The notes beneath the pieces are model-generated. The model searched no databases. It was not told the origin of the DNA and worked only from the letters and a program-made list of their open reading frames with translations. A stretch of 64,000 nucleotides of DNA from Alloascoidea africana (Eukaryota; Ascomycota; Alloascoideomycetes; Alloascoideales; Alloascoideaceae). The stretch spans positions 248,001-312,000 of the forward strand of contig JAKTTT010000005.1 in the NCBI GenBank assembly GCA_030581615.1, given 5' to 3'. Shown here piece by piece: positions 22,901 to 32,115 of the stretch (positions are counted from its first letter, which is position 1; each line of letters starts with the position of its first letter). A program made the position numbers and the translations under genes.

Positions 22901-23506
22901 TCCTTGATAAACGATTCCATTTATATCGACTCTGTCCCAGAACAGATTTAGGCAAACTGGTTTATCAAAGAACTTTAGTATTCAACCAACCATTACCAAT
23001 CAAATGGAGGGGTCAAAAAAATCTATATCAGAAGTTTTCTATAAGAGCTGTCATGTGACAAAGGCAATATGAACAATAAATTGAGCATCATAGGCTTGTA
23101 ATTATCAAACCACTGCTTGTTTTTTCCACATTAAACAAGAATATGGACTTTTGCAAGTTGTTTGAGTTACAAAAGGTAGGGTGGTACATTTAAGGTTTCC
23201 CAACTAAATAAGCTCAAGTTGGCATGTCCCAATTAGGAAACAACAAGTTCAACATCCAAACCTAATCACCTTTGTACCTCTTTGATGTTCATCGCTCACA
23301 CGAAACCACAATCTGGGGTCAAAGAAAAGCCTAACCAAAAAGAGCAGGTTCAAGAAACAATAATGATTCTTTGAATTTATTCATCAGGGGGGTTCTAAAA
23401 AGTCTATAAGTAAAGGGCCTCCTTCCCTCCTATTCAATCCTCATCTACTCACACTCTTTACTCATATACCAAAATAATCAACCTCTTTAGAACAAACTTG
23501 TCTGCA
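19936..23506. other. 3.6-kb stretch without a recognisable gene
   Basis: AT-rich, with many T-runs in the first 900 bases (for example 20220-20280 and 20820-20835). ORFs are short (under about 100 codons), mostly lack a good ATG, and match nothing I know. No tRNA or terminal repeats were found. It could hold a replication origin, centromere-type DNA, non-coding RNA or long-decayed sequence. The last 110 bp (TATAAG at 23405) look like the promoter of the orphan gene. Confidence 0.45.
23405..23410 (+). promoter_or_regulatory. Candidate TATA element of the orphan gene
   Basis: TATAAG within CTATAAGTAAAG, 102 bp before the ATG at 23507, followed by a pyrimidine-rich leader. Motif and spacing only. 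Confidence 0.35.
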
Positions 23507-24196
23507 ATGATTTCCGAAACCAACAACGAGGACTATTCCCAGACTGAACAATCCAACATTGACCTAAATGTGTTGGCAGATGAATCACACCTTTCAGGAC
23601 ATGGACGCATGATTTTGATGTCTCTGGGAAGAGTGCTTAACCGAATAATTATGAACCTGCCGTTAGAGGATCGGATGACATATGAACGGTTGAAAAACGA
23701 GTACGGCGAGGAACGGAGTAAAACAATTTTTACAGGTCATATTATTATCAAGTATGAAAGAGAAATCTTTGACGCTGTCCCAGACACCCCGAGAGACTAC
23801 TTGGCTGCGATACTTCAAGAAATGGTTGGGCAGGAGGTGAATCTATTTCCAGATTTATGTTTTTACCATGAGGAGGAGGAATCCGATAGTGAACCAAGCT
23901 CTTCTGATGAAGAAGACTATGAAGTACCTACTACACCCGTTGATTTGGAAGATTTTGTCGAAGGTATACCAGAAAATATTTGGACGGTGTATAGAATACT
24001 AGAGGAAAAGTATGGTTCTGAGGAGGGATTATCGGTCTTCACCAACATTATCATGGTATTGTACAAAGACAAACTTTCGATGTACTTTCCACAAAACTTA
24101 CCACCAGAAGACTGCGAAATACAAAGCCGAGTTGAAATTTTAAAGTTTTTCTTAGAAAGGGAGAGCATGACCCAACGTTTGGCAAAACTACATTAA
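23507..24196 (+). CDS. Orphan acidic protein with two degenerate internal repeats
   Basis: A 229-residue ORF starting at the first in-frame ATG (23507). I do not recognise the family. Two related blocks can be seen, at residues about 46-110 and 149-219. Each has an alpha-helical look and a shared pattern: Tyr-x3-Leu, then YG followed by Glu-rich sequence, a Phe-Thr pair, an Ile-rich strand or helix, and a Tyr before a basic/acidic stretch (compare YERLKNEYGEERSKTIFT with YRILEEKYGSEEGLSVFT). They are joined by an acidic linker at about 120-148, dense in Glu, Asp and Ser. No signal peptide, membrane segment or catalytic motif is evident. It stands alone between a gene-free stretch and BUD16, with a plausible TATA element upstream. 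Lineage-specific gene is the best description. Confidence 0.6.
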   Translation: MISETNNEDYSQTEQSNIDLNVLADESHLSGHGRMILMSLGRVLNRIIMNLPLEDRMTYERLKNEYGEERSKTIFTGHIIIKYEREIFDAVPDTPRDYLAAILQEMVGQEVNLFPDLCFYHEEEESDSEPSSSDEEDYEVPTTPVDLEDFVEGIPENIWTVYRILEEKYGSEEGLSVFTNIIMVLYKDKLSMYFPQNLPPEDCEIQSRVEILKFFLERESMTQRLAKLH

Positions 24197-24699
24197 GTGA
24201 TGAATTCGAAGGGAGGTCCTGGTTCATAAGAGCTCAGGAGGACTCTTTGATGGGTCACAACAGAATACATGCTCTAAAACCTTCAACCCACTACCACCTT
24301 TTTTTTCTTTAATTTGACAAGTACATAATCCAATTTGGAAAAGCAAAACAGATAAAGCTTACCCAATGTGGATATTCAAGACAATGGTTTTAATTTTTTT
24401 ATACAGATGAGAAATACACGATGGAATAATCAAACGTACATGTAGAAAAACGAGCTCAGCGCTTCATATGCTTTGTGATTGATTGCCTTTTTGCCGTTTA
24501 GTTTATTTAGATTAGAATTCTACCTTAGTTAAATATACCGTGCTTAATGTGTTGAAAAATCTCGATAAGCATAGGTAGAAAAACTAGACAGGTTCTTGTA
24601 GATATGTTCTGCATCTTTAGTAATCCATGTGGTCAGCCCAGGCAGGTACCCGAATCTCGCCGGCTGGGTCGATCAGCCCGCTTTTTTCTTCCTCCTGCA
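24197..24699. other. Intergenic, upstream of BUD16
   Basis: About 500 bp, AT-rich up to 24600 and then abruptly GC-rich. An in-frame upstream ATG at 24604 would add 32 residues to BUD16. No other gene was seen. Confidence 0.5.
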
Positions 24700-25779
24700 A
24701 TGCCCTCGGTGCTCTCGATCCAATCGCACGTAGTCCATGGCTACGTGGGCAACAAGGCCGCGACCTTCCCGTTGCAATGCCAGGGCTGGGACGTGAACGC
24801 GATGAACAGCGTCTATCTGTCCAATCACATGGGCTACCCGTGTGGCGCGAAGGGACGGCGGGCCCAGGGTGCTGAGCTCTCCGAAATATACCACGAGGGA
24901 TTGAGAAAAATCCGAGCAGAGGGAGAACCAGAACCGTACGACGCTTTGCTCACGGGCTACGTTGCCGGCGCAGAGGCTCTCAGGGCCGTGGGCCAGATCT
25001 GCCGGGATGCCATCGGTTATCGCGATGAAGATTTGGGTGCGAATGGAGTAGTGCGGCGGCCAGACTCGGACTCGGACTCACACTTAGGCTCACGTCCGCC
25101 GCCGCTCTGGGTGCTTGATCCGGTGATGGGCGACCGAGGCAAGCTCTACGTGAAGGAGGACGTGGTGCCCGCTTACAAGGAGCTGTTGCGCGGTGGAGGA
25201 GTCGAGCTGGTGACGCCGAACCAGTTCGAGCTGGAGCTGCTGAGCGAGGTCCAGGTCGAGTCCTGGGCCAGTCTGAAGCGGGCCGTGGACGCGATCCATT
25301 CGCAGTACGGAGTGCCCCATGTCGTCGTCTCGAGCTGCGAGTACTTTGATCGAGAAGGAGACGACGAGGACGCTATTTGCGTTGTGGGATCCAGCCTGGA
25401 CAAAAAGAACGGCACTTCGCGGATTTTCAAGTTTGTGATTCCGCTTATCAAATCCCATTTTTCCGGAGTGGGCGATCTGTTTGCGGCGCTGTTAATGGAC
25501 CGCTTCTACCGATATACTCGAGGTCTGGCGGCTCCGAGCGCCGAGTGTCCGCTTTCAAGAGCGCTGGGCGAGGTCCTCGGTGTGGTTTCCCAGGTCGTTT
25601 TGGAAACACATCGGTACAAACTGGAGACGATGGAACGGCCCCAAGATAAAGATAGGGATAGGGATAAAGAACGGGAGCTCATGGGCAAAATGGGATACTG
25701 TGAACTACGTATTGTCCAGTGTATGGAGCACTTTGCAATGCTGAACACCCCGTTCAAGGCGATTCCAGTTGCCGTCTGA
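24700..25779 (+). CDS. BUD16: Pyridoxal kinase
   Basis: A 359-residue PfkB/ribokinase-fold enzyme that phosphorylates pyridoxal (and pyridoxine/pyridoxamine) with ATP in vitamin B6 salvage. The N terminus SIQSHVVHGYVGNKAATFP is the near-invariant start of the family, which fixes the ATG at 24700. An upstream in-frame ATG at 24604 would add a 32-residue Arg/Ser-rich leader, which might act in organelle targeting but is more likely 5' UTR. Other landmarks are VLDPVMGDRGKLYV, TPNQFELELLS and the anion-hole/catalytic FSGVGDLFAALL near the end. An Asp/Arg/Lys insert (about 320-335) lies near the C terminus. The gene is GC-rich like its neighbour DUG2. It is somewhat longer than S. cerevisiae Bud16 (312). 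Confidence 0.94.
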   Translation: MPSVLSIQSHVVHGYVGNKAATFPLQCQGWDVNAMNSVYLSNHMGYPCGAKGRRAQGAELSEIYHEGLRKIRAEGEPEPYDALLTGYVAGAEALRAVGQICRDAIGYRDEDLGANGVVRRPDSDSDSHLGSRPPPLWVLDPVMGDRGKLYVKEDVVPAYKELLRGGGVELVTPNQFELELLSEVQVESWASLKRAVDAIHSQYGVPHVVVSSCEYFDREGDDEDAICVVGSSLDKKNGTSRIFKFVIPLIKSHFSGVGDLFAALLMDRFYRYTRGLAAPSAECPLSRALGEVLGVVSQVVLETHRYKLETMERPQDKDRDRDKERELMGKMGYCELRIVQCMEHFAMLNTPFKAIPVAV

Positions 25780-26274
25780 CTCTTTTCCTTTTCCTTTTCC
25801 TTTCGTGCTCGTGCCCGTGCTCCTGCCCGCGGCTTTGCATTTTGCTTGCTCTTTGTTGCTAGGCCGGTGGGATTGCGATTTCTCCAGAAAGAATGCTGGG
25901 AAAGCCTTTGGCTCGTGTACGGTATAAAACCCAATTCACGACCACGGCCATTGGCCAAAGGGCCCGTGGACCCAAAGCCCCCGGTGCGAGAAGAATGCAC
26001 AGACGGTTCGCTCGCCTGAAAAAAAAAGGGCCATGTCTTTTCCTGGCGTGGTTGGTCTTTCTTTAGTCCCCAGCCCTGTTCCTAGTTTCAAATTGTGCAA
26101 TCGAGTGTGACTTCCCACCATCGTTCAACCACATATATAAAAAAAAAAACATACAAGTAAACAAACAATAGACAAACCGATAGAGAGGAATTTTTTTTTC
26201 GTGTTAGTGTTTCCTGTATATAACTCTGGCGGAAGCCTGGCAGAGGGAAGCGAAAAGCGACCAGGCATCACACT
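25780..26274. other. Intergenic between BUD16 and DUG2
   Basis: 495 bp holding a TTTTCC repeat just after the BUD16 stop (about 25783-25805), an A-run at 26139-26150 preceded by TATATAA at 26134, and no recognisable gene. The TATATAA lies about 140 bp before the DUG2 ATG and is a plausible TATA element. Confidence 0.5.
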
Positions 26275-29200
26275 ATGTTTTTCTCCACACCTTCTTCCTC
26301 GTCGCTGTCCTCCACCACTTCCTCCTCTTCCTCCAACTTCTCCAGCAGGATCCCGACAACCCAGCCAAGGACCCAGCATCTGCCCTTTTCCTCCTCGCTG
26401 TCCTTTTACTTTGGCTCCTCGGCACCGCCTTCCACAACTATAAGCGCATCCAACTCGTCTTCAGTCTTGGGTGAAAAACGCATCGCTAGCACAGAGATGA
26501 GTAGATCGGGATCTTTCGCTGGCTGTGGACCCAGCGTCCCGCTCGTCAACACCAGACCTGCTCCCTCGTCGTCGCCCCTTCCAGACTCGCCCCGGATACC
26601 TTCGGGCCCTGCTTCTGCTTCTGCTTCTGTTTCTGGCCCTGGCTCACAAGACAAGTCTCCAGAGAACGGTACAAATATGCAGCTTGCAGGAGGCCTGGGG
26701 ATATCGAGGTCAGCAACACCGGTGGTAACGAGCTTCCACCACGAGGACGTGGTGTCGATACCACGGTCCCAATTCTCCACGAGTACGGCTCCTCCAAATT
26801 ACGAGGACTCGGACATGCTGAAAAGTTTTGCAAGCGGGTCTGCTTCTGTTTCCGTTTCTGACCACTCGTGGATCCCCCCACCACTTGTACACAGGCTTCA
26901 ACACACGAGTGCCATTATTTGTATCGAGGCGTCATTATCGAGAAACCTTTTGTTTGCAGGCACACAGGATTCGAAAATCATTGTGTTTGATCTTGCGAAT
27001 GGCGAACGGAAAGCAGTTCTTTCCTGTTCCAGCGGTGGAGCAGCAGCAGTGCTTTGTCTCCAGCTGATTCGCAACGACAATGTTTTGCTTTCGGCTGGAA
27101 GTGATTCACTCGTGAGACAGTGGGACGTGAACACTCTGGCTCTGACTCATACAATCTACTCGCTTGTTGATATCGGAGACATTTTCAGCCTTGCGTGGTC
27201 TGCGGAAAGCGACACACTATTTTTTGGAGCCCAGAATGCTTCAATTTCATGGGTCCGGCTATCAGAAACCGCTGTTAAGAAGGATCCCAGCGCCCTGCCT
27301 TCGAACCGATTCGACCGGTTTTTCGACTCGACGGGTCCCGGTGGCAAGAAAAACAGACTCCAGGCGAGGAAATCAAGTCTGGGTCCCGGTCCCAGTGGTC
27401 GCGGTGGTGGTGGTGGTGGTGGTGGTGACGGGGCCTCGAGCGAAGGAGACGACGGCTCGTCCTCGTACTCTCTGATCGAGGTGCCCACCGAGAATATCCA
27501 TCCCTATGCGCATTTCGGATACGTTTACTCGATGATCACTTACAAAAGAGCTTCGAGCTCCAGCTCGCGATCCCGCCAAATGCGCGCGGAAGAGCTGCTG
27601 ATTTCCGGGGGAGGCGACGGGACCGTCAAGCTGTGGTCAATCAAGAAGAAGAAGATTGTGCTTTTGCAAACGCTGGATAACGAGGCCAGCGTGATGTCGC
27701 TGTCTCTTTCGCACTCGTTTCTCTACTGTGGTCTCAGCGGCGGCGATCTACGGCTCTGGGACCTGGACACGTCTCAGCAGATCCGGTGCTCGCACTCTGA
27801 CGAAGGAGACGTGATGGCGCTGGCCGTCTACGGCGGATACGTGTTCAAGGGCACGAAGCGTGGCATTTCCAAAGTGTGTCTGCCCACGGAGGACAAGTGC
27901 GACTGGTTGGCACACGATGGCCATGTCCTGTCGCTCAAGTTGCTCGAGGCGAAGGACTATTTGTACTTGATCAGTGGAGCGGATGACAAAACCGTGGCTA
28001 TATGGAATGTGTCCAAGCTGAGACAGGATCAAGATCAAAATCAAGATCAAGATGGGGATCAAGAAGAGGCTGATCCAGAGACCGCTCACAAGGCATGTGC
28101 GGAGGACTCGAAAAGAACAGACCTGTCACTGAGTAACCGAGACCTGATCCAAACACTGGCCAAGTTCGTCTCCTACAAATCCGTATCGTCCATGCCTGAG
28201 GCGTACATTGACGATTGCCGACGGTGTGCCACTTTCCTCTCATCTCTGTTTGCACAGCTTGGAGCGACCTCGAAGTTGATCCCTGTGAAGGATGGGAACC
28301 CCATTGTGTACGCCTGTTTCAAAGCCAAGCAGCGGGTTTCGAGCGATACGGCGGAAGACGACGACGACGGTGGGAAAACACCACGGATTCTGTTCTATGG
28401 CCATTATGACGTTATTGTGGTGAACGAGACAGACAGATGGGACTCGGATCCGTACCGGCTACTTGCTCTCAACGATCATTTATATGGCCGAGGCGTTACT
28501 GATAACAAGGGTCCGATTCTGGCCGCGTTGTTTGCAACTGCCGACTTGCTCCAATCGGGCCAACTAGAATCCGATATTGTTTTTTTAATCGAGGGAGAGG
28601 AAGAGTGTGGCAGTTGTGGATTTGGCAAAGCAGTTACGGAAAACAAGCAGCTCATTGGCGAGATTGACTGGATCATTCTGAGCAATTCTTACTGGATCAA
28701 CGACACCACGCCGTGTCTAAACTATGGTTTACGTGGAGTTATCAGTGCCCGAGTCGAGGTCTCGAGTGATAAACCAGATAGACATTCGGGCGTGGATGGT
28801 GGAGTTTCGCGTGAGCCCACAATCGACCTTATCAACCTCTTGTCCAAGCTTACAGATGACAATGGACGTGTTGAAATTCCCGGATTCTACGATCCCGTTC
28901 GCCCATTGGAAGAAGCAGAACGCCAATTGTACGAGAGCATTGAGAAAAGCAGCTCTGTGCGACAGAGCACAGAGACTCTGATTGCAAAATGGCGATATCC
29001 ATCCTTCACGATCCACAATGTTTCCGTTAGTGGACCGGGCAACTCGACGGTGATTCCCAAGACGGCCAGTGCCTCGGTGTCTATCCGCATTGTTCCCGAC
29101 CAGAGCGTTCTCAGCGTGCGCAAGTGTCTCGTGGAGTATCTCGAGTCCAGCTTCAAGAGTCTTCGGTCGGATAACCATCTGAGGATCTCGATCGTACACG

Positions 29201-29487
29201 AGGTGGAGCCCTGGCTGGGCGATCCCACGAACGCGGCTTTCCAGTGCTTGCAAACCGCAATCACACGGGAATGGGGCCTGGAGCCGCTGTTTATCCGGGA
29301 AGGAGGATCGATTCCGTCGGTTCGGTTTCTCGAGGTCGAGTTCGACGCTCCCGCGGCCCATTTCCCGTGTGGCCAGAGCTCGGACAATGCCCATTTGGAT
29401 AACGAAAGACTGAGGATTAAAAACCTGTACAAAGGGAGAGAAATTCTGAGATCTGTGTTTCACAGTCTTCCACGACGTAGACCTTAA
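26275..29487 (+). CDS. DUG2: Glutathione-degrading complex subunit (WD40 plus M20 peptidase)
   Basis: A 1070-residue two-part protein. Residues 1-205 are Ser/Pro-rich and probably disordered. About 205-610 hold WD40 repeats (LLFAGTQDSKIIVFDL, LISGGGDGTVKLWSI, LISGADDKTVAIWNV). About 630-1070 are an M20 metallopeptidase domain with metal-ligand motifs ILFYGHYDVIVV, GRGVTDNKGPILAAL, LIEGEEECGSCGF and a late His-containing FPCGQSSDNAHLDNE. This fusion is diagnostic of Dug2, which with Dug3 and the Dug1 dipeptidase forms the cytosolic route that breaks down glutathione independently of gamma-glutamyl transpeptidase. It is longer than S. cerevisiae Dug2 (878). A Gly run and Asp/Gln repeats (residues about 380-388 and 583-595) are local expansions. 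Internal ATGs downstream could also serve as starts. SAF1 follows in the same direction, as in S. cerevisiae. Confidence 0.95.
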   Translation: MFFSTPSSSSLSSTTSSSSSNFSSRIPTTQPRTQHLPFSSSLSFYFGSSAPPSTTISASNSSSVLGEKRIASTEMSRSGSFAGCGPSVPLVNTRPAPSSSPLPDSPRIPSGPASASASVSGPGSQDKSPENGTNMQLAGGLGISRSATPVVTSFHHEDVVSIPRSQFSTSTAPPNYEDSDMLKSFASGSASVSVSDHSWIPPPLVHRLQHTSAIICIEASLSRNLLFAGTQDSKIIVFDLANGERKAVLSCSSGGAAAVLCLQLIRNDNVLLSAGSDSLVRQWDVNTLALTHTIYSLVDIGDIFSLAWSAESDTLFFGAQNASISWVRLSETAVKKDPSALPSNRFDRFFDSTGPGGKKNRLQARKSSLGPGPSGRGGGGGGGGDGASSEGDDGSSSYSLIEVPTENIHPYAHFGYVYSMITYKRASSSSSRSRQMRAEELLISGGGDGTVKLWSIKKKKIVLLQTLDNEASVMSLSLSHSFLYCGLSGGDLRLWDLDTSQQIRCSHSDEGDVMALAVYGGYVFKGTKRGISKVCLPTEDKCDWLAHDGHVLSLKLLEAKDYLYLISGADDKTVAIWNVSKLRQDQDQNQDQDGDQEEADPETAHKACAEDSKRTDLSLSNRDLIQTLAKFVSYKSVSSMPEAYIDDCRRCATFLSSLFAQLGATSKLIPVKDGNPIVYACFKAKQRVSSDTAEDDDDGGKTPRILFYGHYDVIVVNETDRWDSDPYRLLALNDHLYGRGVTDNKGPILAALFATADLLQSGQLESDIVFLIEGEEECGSCGFGKAVTENKQLIGEIDWIILSNSYWINDTTPCLNYGLRGVISARVEVSSDKPDRHSGVDGGVSREPTIDLINLLSKLTDDNGRVEIPGFYDPVRPLEEAERQLYESIEKSSSVRQSTETLIAKWRYPSFTIHNVSVSGPGNSTVIPKTASASVSIRIVPDQSVLSVRKCLVEYLESSFKSLRSDNHLRISIVHEVEPWLGDPTNAAFQCLQTAITREWGLEPLFIREGGSIPSVRFLEVEFDAPAAHFPCGQSSDNAHLDNERLRIKNLYKGREILRSVFHSLPRRRP

Positions 29488-29637
29488 TGATGCATTTCAC
29501 CCATTCCTATATAGTTTTTGTCTGTTCATATGTATTTTTATTTATTTTTATTTATTCTGACTCTCTTTGCCTAGCTGTGAATAATTCATTTTATACTTGT
29601 TCATGTTTCACTGGTGGTGGCAAAATGGACTGCTGTA

Positions 29638-29663
29638 AGCAGCAGCAGCAGCAGCAGCAGCAG
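29638..29663. repeat. (AGC)n microsatellite upstream of the SAF1-like gene
   Basis: About eight and a half AGC units end just before a TATAAAAG at 29667-29674. Being promoter-proximal, its length could vary spacing between upstream sites and the TATA box. Confidence 0.85.
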
Positions 29664-29666
29664 AAG

Positions 29667-29674
29667 TATAAAAG
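29667..29674 (+). promoter_or_regulatory. TATA box of the SAF1-like gene
   Basis: TATAAAAG, 82 bp before the ATG at 29749, directly after the AGC repeat. A second AT-rich element (ATATATAG) lies near 29710. Confidence 0.5.
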
Positions 29675-29748
29675 CTGGCAGATCCGCCGCATCCCACCCC
29701 ATCCAACAATATATAGAAGCAGCAACAAACACATCATCACACACCAGC

Positions 29749-31683
29749 ATGTCTGAATCCGCCACAGAGTCAATTGAATTTTTGGACTTGGGGTTTGATA
29801 TTTTGGTTTACAACGTTCTTGCTTACCTGGATGCACTGGACATTCGGAATCTGGGCCTCGTGAGTAAAGATCTCCACAGGATGCTGGATCATCCTGCGGT
29901 TTGGCGAACTCTTTACTTGCGCACGTTTGGTCATCAACCGAACCCTTATTCCGAGATGAAATGGCCGGATCTGTATCGATGGAGATCCAAAGCGCAATTG
30001 TATAGTTGGGGGGAAAATAGGGATTTGAGACTTGGACACCAAGAAGTTCCTGATGGTTACGGTTTACCAAGACGCCGTGCCGTTTACAAACCTTTGGTGG
30101 TGCCTGGATTGGAATATCTGATTATTTCGGATGTTGTGTCCAGTGGTTACTATTTCTACGTGCTTTCGTCAGAGGGAAAAGTGTACAGTCTGGGCACGAA
30201 TCGCTGGGGGGTTCGATTACAGGAGAAGCCGGTTTCTTCTGGAATTGGGGCCGCAACTAAAAGCCCAATGCCAGAGACCACGCTAGAGGCACCGCCAGAG
30301 ACACCACCAGCAACCACGACCACGACCACAAGTAGCAGTACAAACACAGATGAAGAATCACGGCCCGTGAATTTTTGGGGCAGAGTCGGGGGTGTGATCC
30401 GTGGAGGCAACCGCAATCCGCCATTGGCGCCAATCCCCACACCGGAGACGAATACCAACATTGTGATTCCGTCAAACGCGGAAGAAGTGTTTGGCAGACC
30501 TCCAGATGCAAGACCGATGCCAATGCCAACGCCAGTGCCAATGCCAACGCCTACACCGGGAGGACGCCCCCCAGCAGGACGACGACATGACCGGCCGCGG
30601 TTTGCCACGGGTCCCGTTATCCATGGGATTCCTGCGTGGCATTACCGTGTACCTCCATCCGGAAACGGTTTATTTCTAAACGAGTTGGTTTTCCCCGATG
30701 AGCTGAGCGATCGCCGAGTTTTAAGCGTGAGTTGTGGTCGGGATTCGCTTTCTGCATTGGATGATAAGAATGAAATTTGGCAATGGATTGGAACAAGGGG
30801 TAAGAAATACGGTACAAGGGTTTGCTTTTTAGATGAACAAGGCGAGAATTTGTTGACAAATACCACCAGCCCAAGAGCAAACCGACGGAAAGTGCTAAAA
30901 CTTGTTGCTGGATGGACCGTAACTGCGGCTGTTGTCGAGGACGTTGGGATTTTGGTCTGGAAGCAGGTTTCGAGTGTAAGGGATGAAGAGGCCGGGGTAG
31001 AGTATGGACGTGCAACGTATCGGATCATCAAGGACACGGCACAGTATTGCCACCCAGATATAGTGGGGGAGGATGAAGATGGAAAGGAATTGCGGATTGT
31101 GGATCTCATGTCTGGTGAAGGGTTCATTGTGTATCTTTTATCGAACGGGGAGTTGTATCGTGCAGACGTGGGATCTGATGTGGATTACGAGATGGGACCG
31201 TATCTTTTAAAGCGGTTTACACGATATTTGGAGGATCATGGCGGTCGATTTGTGAAGTTATCCGGTTCATTTAGAAAGTTTGCAGCGTTCAGTGATCAGG
31301 ACGATGTGTTGCTTGGCACGAGCAACTCAACCTCGAGAGCACACCAGGACAACGATGACGATGAGGACTCTGAGGACTCTGAGGGCGAGCCAATTGTGCT
31401 TCCCGAGTTGCAAAAAGTGGGATGCATTTCCGTTGCAATTGGAGATTACCACAGTCTGGCGCTGCTACGAGGAGGCAAGCTTTTGAGCTGGGGCCGCGAG
31501 TCCGGCAGCTGTGGATGTCTAGGTCTGGGGCCTCCAGACAAGTTGATGGAGGAGTACGGAGCACGGGAAGTTGGACATGGCGACCACGAACTGGACAAGC
31601 CCACGGAGGTGCGAGTCGAGGGCAAAGTGATTGCGATAGCTTCTGGAGGATGGCAATCCTCGGCACTGATTGCGCCAGCATAG
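29749..31683 (+). CDS. SAF1: F-box protein with RCC1-type repeats
   Basis: A 644-residue protein (S. cerevisiae Saf1 has 637) starting at the ATG just after the TATA region. Residues about 8-60 form an F-box (LGFDILVYNVLAYLDALDI, then RNLGLVSKDLHRML and WRTLYLRTFG), which would link it to Skp1 in an SCF ubiquitin ligase. RCC1-like propeller segments follow (AQLYSWGENRDLRLGH, KVYSLGTNRWGVRL, GDYHSLALLRGGKLLSWGRE, GGWQSSALI). A Pro/Thr-rich insert of about 130 residues (about 165-300) interrupts the propeller, and an acidic patch lies near 530. Saf1 targets vacuolar zymogen precursors for degradation. That substrate choice is known for S. cerevisiae and is only assumed here. An open frame upstream to 29614 lacks an ATG and is rejected. 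It sits directly downstream of DUG2, as in S. cerevisiae. Confidence 0.9.
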   Translation: MSESATESIEFLDLGFDILVYNVLAYLDALDIRNLGLVSKDLHRMLDHPAVWRTLYLRTFGHQPNPYSEMKWPDLYRWRSKAQLYSWGENRDLRLGHQEVPDGYGLPRRRAVYKPLVVPGLEYLIISDVVSSGYYFYVLSSEGKVYSLGTNRWGVRLQEKPVSSGIGAATKSPMPETTLEAPPETPPATTTTTTSSSTNTDEESRPVNFWGRVGGVIRGGNRNPPLAPIPTPETNTNIVIPSNAEEVFGRPPDARPMPMPTPVPMPTPTPGGRPPAGRRHDRPRFATGPVIHGIPAWHYRVPPSGNGLFLNELVFPDELSDRRVLSVSCGRDSLSALDDKNEIWQWIGTRGKKYGTRVCFLDEQGENLLTNTTSPRANRRKVLKLVAGWTVTAAVVEDVGILVWKQVSSVRDEEAGVEYGRATYRIIKDTAQYCHPDIVGEDEDGKELRIVDLMSGEGFIVYLLSNGELYRADVGSDVDYEMGPYLLKRFTRYLEDHGGRFVKLSGSFRKFAAFSDQDDVLLGTSNSTSRAHQDNDDDEDSEDSEGEPIVLPELQKVGCISVAIGDYHSLALLRGGKLLSWGRESGSCGCLGLGPPDKLMEEYGAREVGHGDHELDKPTEVRVEGKVIAIASGGWQSSALIAPA

Positions 31684-32115
31684 GAAGGAATATACAAGTT
31701 TTTATTTATTTGACACATTGATTTGATATTGATTTTACATTTTGTATCCAGCAGCATATCAGCCAAAACTCGTATTCGTATTTCAATACAGCCTAGTAGT
31801 GGTAAAAAGTAGATAAAAAAGATAAACAAATTTTGACGCCATCATCACCACCATCATCATATCTCCACTTTATGTTCCCTACATGAGATACTAAAATCTG
31901 CTATCCGAGGTCTGAGAAAAGAGATGGTATGGTACAGTAGTATAGCCTGTAGGAAGCAAACAACAACAACAACAAAAATAAAAATAAAAAATAGGTAAGT
32001 AGTTGAAGAAGAAAGAAAGAAAAAGGGTGTGAGAGCGAGAGTGGGCATCCAAACAATGGAAGGTGTAAAATAAAGATATAAGGATTGATTGATTGATTGA
32101 TTGATTCGTACTATC
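31684..32115. other. Convergent 3' region of the SAF1-like gene and SNC
   Basis: 432 bp, AT-rich, with a (GATT)n run at 32083-32106 in the SNC 3' untranslated region and an AAC/AAT-rich tract near 31960-31990. No gene was recognised. Confidence 0.5.
32083..32106. repeat. (GATT)6 microsatellite
   Basis: Six perfect GATT units immediately downstream of the SNC stop codon on the minus strand, presumably within its 3' UTR. Confidence 0.9.

Noticed and set aside
19936-23506. Decayed LTR retrotransposon in the gene-free stretch
   Set aside because: No terminal repeats, primer-binding site or polymerase-like segments could be recognised.
24604-24699. Upstream in-frame ATG for BUD16
   Set aside because: The conserved pyridoxal kinase N terminus begins at the next ATG; the extra 32 residues have no family support, though dual targeting cannot be excluded.
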